From Caecitellus pseudoparvulus (taxonomy: Eukaryota > Bigyra: Bicosoecida), in assembly GCA_965644315.1 (NCBI GenBank), contig CBFFRQ010000042.1, positions 372,001 to 436,000 on the forward strand: 64,000 bases of DNA. Reading direction: 5' to 3'. Every line of letters begins with the position of its first letter. Within the stretch, counting starts at the first letter, position 1. Below, piece after piece: positions 19,967 to 30,424 of the stretch. Below the pieces are notes generated by a model. That model was not told the DNA's origin. It saw only the letters and a list, made by a program, of their open reading frames with translations, and made no database searches. The position numbers were made by a program, and so were the translations under genes.

Positions 19967-21877
19967 ATGCAAGGACCTGCCCAGCCGAGCTTGGCTCAGC
20001 CAACTGATGCAGCAGGAGCGGGAAGCGTCCCGCAGCTGTTTTGCTCAGCGTCCGCGCTGTCGTCCTGCAAACGCACCCCAGCTGTGATTGGGCTGCCTGC
20101 CGTCACCCACCTTGCAGGGTACGACCCCTGGGCAGAGGTGGCCAGCTGGGGCCGCTTCGACACCCCCGATGCCAACGCTGAGCTGGCGTGGCGTGTGGCC
20201 CGGTCACCGTCTCAGCCAGGACCGTCGTCCCGCAAACTTCTGGGCGGACATGGCGCGCAGGAAGCGACGACTTTCCATGAAGCGCAGCGCGTGGCCGCTC
20301 CTCCAGCACCACACCCCCCTTCTCCTCTGCGAGCTCAGCCGCGACACGCTCTCGGGCAGTTTGCGCAGCCGCCCACCCGTGCGGAGCCGCAAACTCTGGC
20401 CCTGCCAGGAGTAAGCACGGGACACTTTGAACCTGCCTCCGATGAAATCGCAACGTTGCCTGCGAGCTTCCAAGCAGCTTCTTCTCGTTCACTGGGGTAC
20501 AGGGTGTCGCGGCGCACATGGACGGCGCAGTACACCTTCACTCGCGGGCCGCTACGGCCGGGAGACTACGAGCCTCCGGTGTCCCTGGTGGGCTCGCGGC
20601 GTGGCCAGGCCTCCAAACGCGAGCGGGCCTCCCGCAGCGTCCTGGGCTGTACTGCCTTCATGGCATGCCTGCGGAGAGACTTTGATCGAATTTCCCGGGG
20701 GCTGCCGCCTCCCTCGAACTCGCACGCGGCAGTGGCCACGAACTGGCTGCTGCTGCAGTGCCCCGAGGCATTGGCTGCCTTTGCGACCCCAACTTCCAGC
20801 CCGGCGGCAGACAGTGCTGTCAGCACCTCGGCTGGCTTGCTTGGGCATCAGGCCTGCGATCCTCGCGTGCTGAGGAGGTCGCAGAAGCAGGCGGGGGGCG
20901 TCGACGATGCCTGTTGGCTCAGGTGGACTGGCCCCACTCCTGACCAACTGGAGGCGTTCGGCGCCATGCTGCACCCCCCCCGAAAGCCGTGCATGGATAA
21001 CTTCCTTGCCCTGCTGGAAGCCATGCACAGTAGCGGCTGGACCAGCGCAGCAGGTGGCGCCTCACAGGCCTTGGCCAAACAGGGTCAACTCAGCGAAGTG
21101 TGCCCCAGCCCGAACCTTGCAGCGCAGCAGCAGGGAAGGCTGGGATTCGGCCACACACCACCCTCACCTGCCGGTCAAGCAGGCCCAGGCATGCGACCTG
21201 GGAGCCTCTTTGCGGCGAAGGGGCAGCTGGGGCCCAGCTGCAGCTCTGCGGGCCCTTTCGACCCAACGCGCCTTGGCACCCAGCAGCCTGGCCTGCCCAC
21301 CGCAGAGCAACCCAGCAGCTTTATCCCAGTCAAGGGCAGTGAGCATCGCTTCTCCGCTCCCTCCATGCCACTCGGTGGAGTGCCCGGACCTGCCGTGTCT
21401 TTGCCCCTGCGCACACATGCCCATGTGGGCGGAGGCTCTGCGCTGAACCTCCCGCGCCCTATTGCCGAGTCAAATGTGGCGCAGGCCAGACAAACCCACA
21501 CAAGGCAGACTTCCCCTCCGTTCCAGCTCGTGGATGCCAGCCCGCGCTGGGCGCCTGTTGGGGACCCTGGAGATGCTGTGGGCACGGCAGAGGCGCCGCA
21601 AACGAAGCGTGGAGCTGGCTACCCTGCCCTGTGGCTGCAAGCCCTGCAGAGGGACTTCGCGCGGCTGCAGGCTGGTGCCCAACCCGCACACGACAGCGCT
21701 GATCCGTGGCTTGTCGCACAGGACCCGCTGGTCGCCGCAGCGTTTGTTTCCGTGGACCCCACCGGCGGCGTGTTGTGGACAGGCCCCACTCCGAACGTGG
21801 TGGATGCGGCCGCGGCGCAGCTGGGCATTCCCTTGACGCATGAAACTTGGCAGTATGTTCTTAATCACGCTGGATAG
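19967..21877 (+). CDS. RD[FY]/WxGPxP-module protein B (new family)
   Basis: 636 aa from the first in-frame ATG (19967). The frame is open upstream and a pyrimidine-rich acceptor ends at 19902, so a 5' exon is likely. There are two modules of the same family as the gene to the left. Module 1 (~175-328) has RVSRRTWTAQY, a long basic insert, AFMACLRRDFDRI, NWLLLQCPEALAAFA and WLRWTGPTPDQLEAF. Module 2, at the C-terminus (~549-611), has LWLQALQRDFARLQ, DPWLVAQDPLVAAAFVSV and VLWTGPTPNVV, and lacks the N-terminal Trp strand. About 220 low-complexity Ser/Pro/Gly residues separate the modules. No enzyme or membrane feature is visible. Function unknown; the duplicated module and the disordered linkers suggest a binding or regulatory protein. 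Confidence 0.65.
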   Translation: MQGPAQPSLAQPTDAAGAGSVPQLFCSASALSSCKRTPAVIGLPAVTHLAGYDPWAEVASWGRFDTPDANAELAWRVARSPSQPGPSSRKLLGGHGAQEATTFHEAQRVAAPPAPHPPSPLRAQPRHALGQFAQPPTRAEPQTLALPGVSTGHFEPASDEIATLPASFQAASSRSLGYRVSRRTWTAQYTFTRGPLRPGDYEPPVSLVGSRRGQASKRERASRSVLGCTAFMACLRRDFDRISRGLPPPSNSHAAVATNWLLLQCPEALAAFATPTSSPAADSAVSTSAGLLGHQACDPRVLRRSQKQAGGVDDACWLRWTGPTPDQLEAFGAMLHPPRKPCMDNFLALLEAMHSSGWTSAAGGASQALAKQGQLSEVCPSPNLAAQQQGRLGFGHTPPSPAGQAGPGMRPGSLFAAKGQLGPSCSSAGPFDPTRLGTQQPGLPTAEQPSSFIPVKGSEHRFSAPSMPLGGVPGPAVSLPLRTHAHVGGGSALNLPRPIAESNVAQARQTHTRQTSPPFQLVDASPRWAPVGDPGDAVGTAEAPQTKRGAGYPALWLQALQRDFARLQAGAQPAHDSADPWLVAQDPLVAAAFVSVDPTGGVLWTGPTPNVVDAAAAQLGIPLTHETWQYVLNHAG

Positions 21878-22463
21878 ATCCTTTTCTCTCGGCTGAAGCC
21901 CGGCCAACTCGCTTGTTTCTCTGTATTTCGCCGCTGACAACGCAGCATCAGGCCGCATGCGCCCTCAAGGTGTTTGCCTAGGCTTCGTCCTGATGCTCAG
22001 CAGCTGTGAACTCTGGCGCAGAATTGTGAACACACACTGGCGCCTGCTTGCGTTGCGCCGATGCCTGTCTCAGGGGCGTTGGCAGCAGGAAGCCCGCTCA
22101 CGCTGGCCGCTTCCTGCAGTGTGTAGAGACCATGGGCTCCTCATGGGTCACCCCAGCCGGTGGCTGCAGCGACCACACCAAATTTCATAGCGTGCCCCCT
22201 TCCTTGAGCGAAGCAGGTGCGGTCCCTGCCAACGTGGTGTGCACGCTGCGAAATGGCAGGCACCTGCACCAGTGCCTCGAAGGATTGACACAAAGTGCCC
22301 GGGCACAGTTGCCAATCGCCGCAGCTTTTCCGCGCCCCACGGAAGACTCCGAGCCTCGTATATGTGCTCCACCTGCTTGCACTCCTGGCAGCGCTGAGAC
22401 AGCTTCCACGCAGCTGCTGAAGGAGCTGCGTTACACTCCCCCAGCGTTTCAAGCCTGCCTGGC
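21878..22463. other. Intergenic region between family members B and C
   Basis: 586 bp between two co-directed paralogues. An open stretch covering about 22048-22515 in another frame ends in a helical-looking segment but shows no module motif, and it may be an unspliced 5' exon of gene C or chance. No RNA gene was recognised. Confidence 0.35.
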
Positions 22464-23483
22464 ATGGCTGCACAGAACCTGCTCCCACGTGCCGCTATCA
22501 GCTTGCAAAGCTTAGAAACACGAGACACATGGCCCTCCATGAGCATTTCCAGGCCGCCGTTGCTCGATGAAGCGACTGTGCTGCAGTACGCGGTGTTGGG
22601 TCGGCCTGCTGTGAAGCGGGCAGCAAGCGCCATCGAGCCCGCTGCGCTGCAGCCGCATCAGCACGGCGGTCCCGGCCAGGCATCCACGCAAGCCCCGGGT
22701 TTGTTGCTGGGTGACCTTCCAGCGGTGCAGTTCCCGGCAGACTCGTGGCTCCCCTCCAGCATGTCTCCACTCGCCCGCCAAGCCGCTGTCTCTGCGTTGC
22801 AGCAGGCAGCCGCCAACTCGGCCGCTCTGGACGCAACGAGCACGCTTCCCCAGAGGCCTCGTAGAGCCCCCAAAGGTGTTGAAGCTGCATGGAGTGCGCT
22901 CCCCCAAAGTCTTCGGCAGTCAGATGTGGCCTTTGACAAGAAGCAGGGCATGTGGCGTTGCCGTGTCAAGCACCGCAACGGCAGCACCGTGGCCTCCAGC
23001 CGAAGCCTCCTCAGAGTGCTGATTCAACGGGACTTCTTGCAATTGCTGCCTGGGGGCTGGGTGCCAGCGCGGCCGGCCCGCCCTGGGCAGCCGCTGGCGG
23101 TGCTGGAGGTGAAGCTGCTCGCCCGCCTCTTCCTGAGCAGTGACCCCAGCAGTGAGTGCCCTCCTGGTGCCCTCCCCCTTCGGTGGACTGGGCCCGCTCC
23201 TGAAACACTGGATGCTCACGTTCCAGGCCAGGAAGAGCTGAACCTGAGCAACATTTCAGCCGCCGCGCGTGCCGCCCAGCAGCAAGCGGCACCACATGCA
23301 GAGCAGTCCTTGGAGGTGCAGCCACGTGGGCGGGCCACTGCCAGCCTGAACTTGCCGTTGTCTCCAGGAACGATGGGGGTGGTGCGCGCAGAAGCCACGG
23401 CTGCGTCCTTGCCCAGCCTCCGCGTGCTGCTGCAGAGCAGCCGGCCGACCATGTCCTTCATACAATCCGGCCCCGCACCATAA
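22464..23483 (+). CDS. RD[FY]/WxGPxP-module protein C (new family)
   Basis: 339 aa from an ATG in a GGCATGGCT context; a 5' exon cannot be excluded. One module at ~154-249: VAFDKKQGMWRCRVKHRNG, SLLRVLIQRDFLQLL, VLEVKLLARLFLSSD and LRWTGPAPETLDA. This is the third neighbouring gene with the module and the one where the first two strands are most regular and most basic. Upstream of the module is an Ala/Pro-rich segment with a basic patch QRPRRAPKG (~130-138). Downstream is a low-complexity tail. No known domain was recognised. The gene lies 80 nt upstream of the MED14 ATG in the same direction. Confidence 0.68.
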   Translation: MAAQNLLPRAAISLQSLETRDTWPSMSISRPPLLDEATVLQYAVLGRPAVKRAASAIEPAALQPHQHGGPGQASTQAPGLLLGDLPAVQFPADSWLPSSMSPLARQAAVSALQQAAANSAALDATSTLPQRPRRAPKGVEAAWSALPQSLRQSDVAFDKKQGMWRCRVKHRNGSTVASSRSLLRVLIQRDFLQLLPGGWVPARPARPGQPLAVLEVKLLARLFLSSDPSSECPPGALPLRWTGPAPETLDAHVPGQEELNLSNISAAARAAQQQAAPHAEQSLEVQPRGRATASLNLPLSPGTMGVVRAEATAASLPSLRVLLQSSRPTMSFIQSGPAP

Positions 23484-23563
23484 TCCAACCCTCTCCTGGA
23501 TTGCACTTGCCCGTGTGCGTCTGGCGACGCCGTGTCGCGGGCCTGCAATTGCAGTGCGGCGCC

Positions 23564-26500
23564 ATGGCGGCTCCCACGGTTCCCTTGCGTGTGCTGCTTC
23601 ACCACGTCGTGGACAGCTGCTATGAGGAGCTTGTGGCAGCTGGCCGCGATTTAGCCGGGGAGGACATCTCCAGCAGGCGCACAAAGACGTACCAGATGCT
23701 TTTTCGGCTCCGCCTTCGCATCACCAAGGCTGTGGCACTCGTGCGCCTGCTCAACCAAGGGCCAGCAACCGCGGAAATAGGAGCCAAGCACCAGGCGACA
23801 CTGCGGATGCAGCATGCCTGCAAGGCATTGGCGGGAGCAGGGGCACCGCTTGCCCACCCACTCACTGTAGGGCTGGGGCGCCATCTGCCTACAACTGATG
23901 CCGTGGCTGCCACGAGGCTGCTCATGGCTCAGCCCTTCTGGGAGCGGGTGACGGATGCGGCAGCGTCCGCGGCTCCTGTCAAGCCGCCTGTGCCGCCCCA
24001 CGCGCTGCCTCGGGAGGGGCATGCCTTCCTGCAAGCCGCCACAGACCCCACTAGCTGGTTGCACACAGCCTTGCGGCTTCGAGCGCCCCTGCAGACTCTG
24101 GAAACCCGCACCTGTGCAGCCCTGGCAGCCGCAAGTGCTGCCCCACCTGGGGCCACCCTGCAGGTCACGGGGGCCGCTGCGACGCTCCACAGAGAGGGCG
24201 TGTACGAAGTGCGCCTCGTGCCAGCCATGTACCCCCCCACTGCCGGCTCCTGCCCACGGGCTGCTTGGGGTGTGACGGACATCACCCAGGCCTTGCCAGG
24301 GCAGGGGGACTATGCCCGCACAGCCCTGACACGGAACCAGGTGCGACGGCTGGCGTACGGGCTGTCCCACCGCATTCGCCCCTTGGCACTGGACGCAGCG
24401 CTGGCCCTCCTGGACGAGTTCATGCGGCGCATGGTGGCTGGGACGACGCTGCTGGGCCTGGCTGCAGCGGCCACCAGCTTGGGCATCGCCGCCGCTGAGG
24501 CGGCACGCGGGCGAGGTGGGTCGCCGCATGCCGCCACAGTGCGCTTTGCCGGCGCCGCCTTGACGCCGCCCAGCGCCTGCCAGCGGCTGGTGGCGGCCCC
24601 AAGCGCCGCCGCCGTCCGGGAGGTGCTGCGTGGCGCCCGCCGCCACGCCCCACCGCTGCCCACTGCAGTGGACGTCTTGGCGAGCCACCGCGTCCGGCAG
24701 GCACAGGCCATGGCGGCGGGGTGCCTCCTCTTTGCAGTGGACACACTGCCGCTGCCAGGGGACAGCTCCTTGCCCTGGCCAGCTGAGTTGCGCCCGCGCC
24801 TGGGCCTGAGCGAGTGGGCCGACGACAGGCGGCCGCTGTACACATCCCTGGACGACCTGCTGGCCAGCTCCCTGGTCATCGCCCGTGCTGACGGTGCCAG
24901 CGCCATGCCATCCAAGGCTGCGCTGCCTGCACTGCTGGACACGCTGGCCTGTGGCGGTGTGGCCAGCCCGCCCGTGAGGTTGACCGGGCGAGGGGGGGAG
25001 GCGTCCGCCCTGCCCCAGGCGGCAGTGGCGGCCATGCCCACCCCCCTGCCTGCAGCGCTGGCCTGCGTGCACACGTCGCATGCTGCGCCAGACACGGTGT
25101 GCTGGACGTGGTGGGGGGCGCAGGGAGCGGTGCAGGCCGCCTTCCCCACCGCCGAGGCGCCTAGTTTGAGCGAGGCGCTGGGCTTGGCGGTGGCCGTGGC
25201 ACGGCCAGCTCTGCCGCCACAGCCGGCGCCCACAGCAGGCCCGCGCTTGGTGCAGTGCCCTGCAGGTGCCTGGCGCCCCCCCGACCCCCGGCAGGCAGGC
25301 GCAGCCTTGGCAGCCTTCACTGTGGACGGGCGAGGTGTGCGGAGGCAGCGCCTGCGCAAGCGAGCGCGCACGACCACTGGGCAGGGAGCTGCCGTGTCTG
25401 CTGCCTCCAACCCAGGCCATGCACCGACCTTCGTCGATGAGGTAAAGGGGCAAGTACCATACGCCCTGCTGGGGGACCGAGCGGCAGCAGTGCTGGCGGC
25501 TGTGCTGCCGACCTGGGGCGTGGAGCAGGAGGGGGCCCACCCTCATGTGCTGGCGGGGGCTCAGGCACTTGTGGCCGGCCTGCAGCCACACCTGCACAGT
25601 GCCCTGCTGCATGCGTGTGTGGCGTGGGAACGGTACGCCGCTGGCGCCATGCCACACGCGCTTGACAAGGTGCTGCAGGGGGCGGCGGGAGGCCAGCACT
25701 GGTCTGCGCCAGCGACACCCTGGGGGGAGCTGGACCCCGTCCCTGCAGGCATCCTCGCCTTCTTCGAGGCGTCCCCAGAGTCAGTGGGCGCACCGCTCCC
25801 ACTGCAGCAGTGCAGCCTGTCCCTGCCGGCGGACGCCCCGGCCTTTGCTGTCCAGGCGCAACGTGAAGCGGCGAAGGCAGCAGGTGCGCTGGACGAGTGC
25901 TTGCCTCGCATTGTGAACAACGCCTTGTTCCGCCTGGTCACGGTGGCTGCGCGGTGTGGCGCGGCGGCGGCCGTGGACAGTCTGCAGTGGGTGCACGCGG
26001 GTACGTCTGCACCCTGGACGGCCCCAGCAGCCCTGCTGGCCACCGCTGTGCGCCACGCGCGCGAGGTGTGGCAGGGGCACGTCAGCACCCAGCAGGTCCT
26101 TTCCGGCACGCCAGCCATGCTGCTGCGCTCAAGCGGCCTCCGCAGCGCTGCAGGCCGCGCCTTCCTTGGCGCCTTCCTCTCCACGGGCCAGGCTGCAGTG
26201 CAGCACTGCGCTCTGCGCTGCGCAGAACTCCTGATCCTGCAGCGCTCGCTGGGGGACGCCCTGGGTGCGCCAGCTCCAGAGCTCCCCGCGAACGTACTTG
26301 GCCCGGTGACAGTCCCGAGCTCCGTCGCACCACCTGCATTTGGGGTGCAGGTCGCCCAGGCCCAGCTGCCCTTGCACCTGCACCTGCACCCTGGCCAGGT
26401 GCACCTGAGACTGCACTCCATGTGCACTGCCCAGACCACCTGCACAGTGCTCAAGACATTGCCCGGGGACAAGGCCAGCGCGGGCGACGCCCGCGGCCCC

Positions 26501-28114
26501 GGTATGTTGGCTGGGCCCAGCCTAGCTCGGGCCCTGTGCCTGGATGTGGAAGCTGGGAAGGCGCTGGAGTCCCCTCTGGCACGTGGCTTTGTGGGGCACT
26601 TGTTGAGCAGGCACCAAGGCACGCCAAGCCAGTGGCTGGTGCTGCGGGCGCCCAACCGCAGCCTTCAAGACACGCCTGACCGGCCTACGCCAATGGCACC
26701 AGCCAACCAAGCGCCTTCAAGGCTGTCATCGCTCCTGCCCTCTCTGCACGATGCGACTAAGGCGGTCAAGCGCACAGAGACGGGGGGCGGCGGGCGGGCC
26801 CGGCATGCACCATCAGGGGGGCCCTCCACCTCCCCAGTGCTGGACTCCATGTCCACACTACCCGTCGCCCTGCCAGCAAAGGCCGTCAAGTCCATTTCGC
26901 GACTGCTGGCCAAGACACTCCTGTGCACCTTGCCCTCTGACAGCGCAACGGAGCAGCTTGTAACGGCCATGGCGCCGCAGCTGGCCGCCGTCACGAGCCA
27001 GTGGCGGGACACCCTGGAGCTGGCTGCAAGCACCAGCATTTGTACTGAAGCAGAGGTACCTCCCGCCCTCCTTGCTGCCAAGCAGCTGGGCTGCAAGTCC
27101 ATGCTGGTGCTGCCGTTGCCAGTGGAGTTGTTGGTGCAGCAGCGTGAGCAGCGTGGCCTGCATGTGAGGGTGCTGCGCTTGCTTGCCGAGGCAGCCAGCC
27201 AGGCAGGGGCAGTGGCCTTGGCAGTGCTTCCACAGGGTGCCTCTGTGGCCGCCAAGGCCTGGGTGGCCGCCGCCACGCAGCCCCAGCAGCTGGACTGCCA
27301 CAACGGCGGCGCTTGGCCGTTGCCCGTCCTCATCGCGCCCACGGCGCTGCACGCTGACCTGCTGCAGCAAGCAGCCCTTGCCCCTTCCATCGTGGCCTTT
27401 GCCAGGGCTTGGGGCCACGGCCAGCGCACGAAAGAGGTCCGTGTTGAGAACTACCTGCTGGACCGTGCACGGAAGCAGCAGGCAGCGAGCGGCGCTGCCG
27501 TTGACCAGGGCACGCACGGTCCAGTGCCAAAGGCCCCACCGCCCCTCCCGGAGGGATTGGAGCTTGTCCTGCCCCCTGGGTGGGCGTGGGGGAAGCAAGA
27601 CGTCCAGCGCACACTGCCTCAAGTGGTCCTGAACGTGTCTGGTAGCAGGGGCCGCTTCAAGCAGACTTTGCAGTGCGCCTTGGTACACGATAGGGTTGTG
27701 GTGCCTTGCGCCCCTGCTGCCCTCCTCCTAGCCCCACGTGTCGTGCTTCCCCGTGAGGATTTGACCCCTGCACAGAGTGACGCGTCGGTGGCGCTGGGCG
27801 TGCTCAAGCAGGTGCAGACGGCAGAGCTGCTGCACGCCACGCGGGCTGCTATCCGCCGCGCCCAGGCCCAGCAAGCGCTGCAGGACGAGGGCTTCGTGGT
27901 GACCCCGCAGGGCGACCAGCTTGCCGTCGCGGGCCTGGGCTCCCTGCAGCCAGGCTTGGCAAGGGCTATCCCAGCTCACCTTGCGTCAGGGGCAGCGGGC
28001 CTGCCCCACATTCAGCATGTTCGCGCCCAGGTGTCAATCGCGATGAACGGCGACATGAACGTGACTGGCTCAGGGGTTGGCATCTTGCAGGCATTCCTAG
28101 GCACGGGTCAATAG
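23564..28114 (+). CDS. MED14: Mediator complex subunit 14
   Basis: One uninterrupted 1516-aa frame; the ATG lies in GCGCCATGG. MED14 is the scaffold that joins the head, middle and tail of Mediator, the co-activator that bridges transcription factors and RNA polymerase II. The N-terminal Med14 domain is recognisable: VPLRVLLHHVVDSCYEELVA, then RTKTYQMLFRLRLRITKAVALVRLLNQ, a helix with ATLRMQHACKAL and the closing VGLGRHLPTTDAV. The rest is Ala/Leu-rich with few family landmarks, as expected for this fast-evolving subunit, and the length is close to human MED14 (~1450 aa). The absence of introns in 4.5 kb contrasts with its neighbours. Confidence 0.83.
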   Translation: MAAPTVPLRVLLHHVVDSCYEELVAAGRDLAGEDISSRRTKTYQMLFRLRLRITKAVALVRLLNQGPATAEIGAKHQATLRMQHACKALAGAGAPLAHPLTVGLGRHLPTTDAVAATRLLMAQPFWERVTDAAASAAPVKPPVPPHALPREGHAFLQAATDPTSWLHTALRLRAPLQTLETRTCAALAAASAAPPGATLQVTGAAATLHREGVYEVRLVPAMYPPTAGSCPRAAWGVTDITQALPGQGDYARTALTRNQVRRLAYGLSHRIRPLALDAALALLDEFMRRMVAGTTLLGLAAAATSLGIAAAEAARGRGGSPHAATVRFAGAALTPPSACQRLVAAPSAAAVREVLRGARRHAPPLPTAVDVLASHRVRQAQAMAAGCLLFAVDTLPLPGDSSLPWPAELRPRLGLSEWADDRRPLYTSLDDLLASSLVIARADGASAMPSKAALPALLDTLACGGVASPPVRLTGRGGEASALPQAAVAAMPTPLPAALACVHTSHAAPDTVCWTWWGAQGAVQAAFPTAEAPSLSEALGLAVAVARPALPPQPAPTAGPRLVQCPAGAWRPPDPRQAGAALAAFTVDGRGVRRQRLRKRARTTTGQGAAVSAASNPGHAPTFVDEVKGQVPYALLGDRAAAVLAAVLPTWGVEQEGAHPHVLAGAQALVAGLQPHLHSALLHACVAWERYAAGAMPHALDKVLQGAAGGQHWSAPATPWGELDPVPAGILAFFEASPESVGAPLPLQQCSLSLPADAPAFAVQAQREAAKAAGALDECLPRIVNNALFRLVTVAARCGAAAAVDSLQWVHAGTSAPWTAPAALLATAVRHAREVWQGHVSTQQVLSGTPAMLLRSSGLRSAAGRAFLGAFLSTGQAAVQHCALRCAELLILQRSLGDALGAPAPELPANVLGPVTVPSSVAPPAFGVQVAQAQLPLHLHLHPGQVHLRLHSMCTAQTTCTVLKTLPGDKASAGDARGPGMLAGPSLARALCLDVEAGKALESPLARGFVGHLLSRHQGTPSQWLVLRAPNRSLQDTPDRPTPMAPANQAPSRLSSLLPSLHDATKAVKRTETGGGGRARHAPSGGPSTSPVLDSMSTLPVALPAKAVKSISRLLAKTLLCTLPSDSATEQLVTAMAPQLAAVTSQWRDTLELAASTSICTEAEVPPALLAAKQLGCKSMLVLPLPVELLVQQREQRGLHVRVLRLLAEAASQAGAVALAVLPQGASVAAKAWVAAATQPQQLDCHNGGAWPLPVLIAPTALHADLLQQAALAPSIVAFARAWGHGQRTKEVRVENYLLDRARKQQAASGAAVDQGTHGPVPKAPPPLPEGLELVLPPGWAWGKQDVQRTLPQVVLNVSGSRGRFKQTLQCALVHDRVVVPCAPAALLLAPRVVLPREDLTPAQSDASVALGVLKQVQTAELLHATRAAIRRAQAQQALQDEGFVVTPQGDQLAVAGLGSLQPGLARAIPAHLASGAAGLPHIQHVRAQVSIAMNGDMNVTGSGVGILQAFLGTGQ

Positions 28115-28358
28115 CTCCAGGGCAAATTGGTGCTGGGCCTCGTCGCCCCCCCCGAACAGAAGTTGGTGCACTTCCCAGATGCTGCAATGTAGACAAAACG
28201 GCACAGGGTACGCCTTTCACTTCATCGCGCCCAGCTCAAGCCTGTGTCGGGGCCCGCCACCGTTGCACGCCGGCAGGGCATCGAGCGTGCAACAGTGCAG
28301 CAAGAGCTGCTGAGCAACACAGCACGGCCCAGCACCATCTCTCGCTGCGCCGGGCAGC

Positions 28359-30423
28359 ATGGGAATCCCAGGCCTCTTGCAGTACTTGAAGCCAGTAATC
28401 CAGCCAGCATGCGTTAGTGTGTTCAAGGGCTGCACAGTGGCTGTGGACGCCCTTGTTTGGTACGGGCTCCGCAGCGAAACGCACGTTACCATGAAACGCA
28501 AGTTCACGGCTTTACTTATCCTTCCTCAGGGTGCACCGGGGCGTGTTCATGTGTGCCAAGGAGCTCGCTCGTGGGGAAAGCTGTGATGCATATATAAAGT
28601 ACTGCATGGGCCGTGTGCGCCTGCTACAACGGCACGGAGTGACGCCGTTGCTGGTGTTTGACGGAGGACGCCTGCCAGCCAAGCTGGGCACTGAGCAGGC
28701 TCGCGCCGCAAGCCGCCGTGAGGCCAAGGCGAGAGCTGAGGAAATGCTTGAACGGGGGGAGGGTGACAAGGCATACTCGCTCTTTGCCAAGTCTGTGGAT
28801 GTCACGCCTGACATGTGCCGCAAGGTTATGCAGCATCTGCAGGCCGCCGGAGTCCAGTACCTTGTGGCCCCCTACGAAGCAGACGCACAACTGGCGTACC
28901 TCGCAGCAAAGGGAATCGTGCAAGGCGTCATCACAGAGGACAGCGACACGATTCCGTACGGCTGCCCTGCAGTGCTTTTCAAAATGGACAAGGAGGGGCG
29001 CGGGCAGTTGTACCGGCGGGACGCCCTGGATTCCGTCCCTGCCGGGCGCATATCCCCCCTCGTGCCACGGGGGCTGTCCAAGCTCCAAATGGTGGCTTGG
29101 TGTGTCTTGGCAGGTTGTGACTACTTGCCGTCCTTGTCAGGAGTTGGCGTCAAGGTGGCCCTGCGAAAGCTGGAGGATGCCCGGCGCTGGCTACGCTCCA
29201 ACTTCACAGTGGAGGAGTTCCTGAAACGCATGAAGTACCACGGCCTGCCCGGATTCGACGCGGCGTACTCTAAGCAGTTCCTCATGGCTGTACATACCTT
29301 TCACCACCAGCGGGTGTACTGCCCGGAAGCGAAGCGGGTGGTGTGCCTGTCCCCGTTGCCCGCCGCTGCGTGGAGCCCAGCACACGACGCCCTGGCCGCA
29401 TCAACGGCACAGGGCGTCACGTCTGATGCTCTGCAGTGGCTGCCGCACGGCTACCACTGGCCAGATGCCGAGGCTGGGCAGCTGGACTTCCTCGGCCCGC
29501 TCCTGCCCCCCGACATGGCCCAAGGTGTTGCCGAGGGCGCCATCCACCCAGAGACACTGCAGCCATACCCACCCGAGCTGCTCGCTGCAGTTTCCGACCC
29601 GCCCATGGCTGCGGCACCCTCCACCGCTGCAAGCTCTGGCGTGGAGCAGGCCGCCAGCGCACCAACACCGCGCAGCAGCCTCATCACTAGCTTCCTGGTG
29701 CAGCAGCGGCCCCAGTCGTCGCCTGAAGAAGGGTCCACGCCCCTCTCACGCACTGACAGTGCTGGAAGCAGTTCTCAGGGTGGCCACAAGCGCCGCAGGT
29801 CCCGCAGCTCCACTAGCACCACCACACCCGAGCCTGATGCTGTGGGCAGCGAAGTCGCAGGGACTGCATCCCGCTACTTCGCCAAGCCCACGCCCCGCAA
29901 GGTAGCCCGCACCACCGAAGCCGCTTCGCCTGCTGTCAGCCTTGCACCCTTTCACTACGGAGACACGCCAGAGCTGCCTGTGCGGCCGAGTCCCAGCACT
30001 GGCACGGCGCCTGGGGATGAAGCGTGTCCTTCAAGTCTGGCAGGCCACCTGCGCAAGCGCCTCGTCGCAGCCACCGCCCCTCCCGCGGGCACCCCCAGTG
30101 TCTCTGGCGGGACCAAGTCCTTGCTGGCAAGCTTTGCGTACAGTGGCGGGACGGCACCCAGCACCGGGGCTTCGTCAAGTGCATTGCCGTCTGGCCCACC
30201 CAGCACCTGCCGGAGCTTTGTGTACTCCCCCCACACCTCCTGTCGAGGGGCAAGCACGGCAGCTGAAGCCGTTGCCGGGGACGTTGCGAAGGTGCTGCCC
30301 TTCACCAAGAGCCAGGGCACAGGGACAGTGCACAGCAGCCCCAGCAAGCCGCGGAGACGACGGGCTGGGCTGGGGCGCCCCCGGCAGCCTCTCCTACGAG
30401 TGCAGAAGCCTGCCCTATCATAA
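28359..30423 (+). CDS. EXO1: Exonuclease 1, FEN1/XPG-family DNA repair nuclease
   Basis: Exons 28359..28459 and 28530..30423, encoding 664 aa. The splice joins VAVDALVW to VHRGVFMCAKELARGE exactly at the family position. EXO1 is a 5'-to-3' exonuclease and flap endonuclease in mismatch repair, end resection and meiosis. All metal ligands are present: Asp30 (TVAVD), Asp78 (VFDGG), Glu150 and Asp152 (APYEADAQLAYL), Asp171 and Asp173 (TEDSD) and Asp231 (GCDYLPSLSG, the helix-hairpin-helix start). The last ~300 residues are Ser/Pro-rich and basic, the usual disordered interaction tail. The stop codon ends 1 nt before the stop of the convergent COMMD gene. Confidence 0.95.
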
Positions 30424-30424
30424 T

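Noticed and set aside
16651-23483. AP2/ERF DNA-binding domain in the new family
   Set aside because: Only the loose strand-strand-helix order fits; the diagnostic residues of AP2 are absent.
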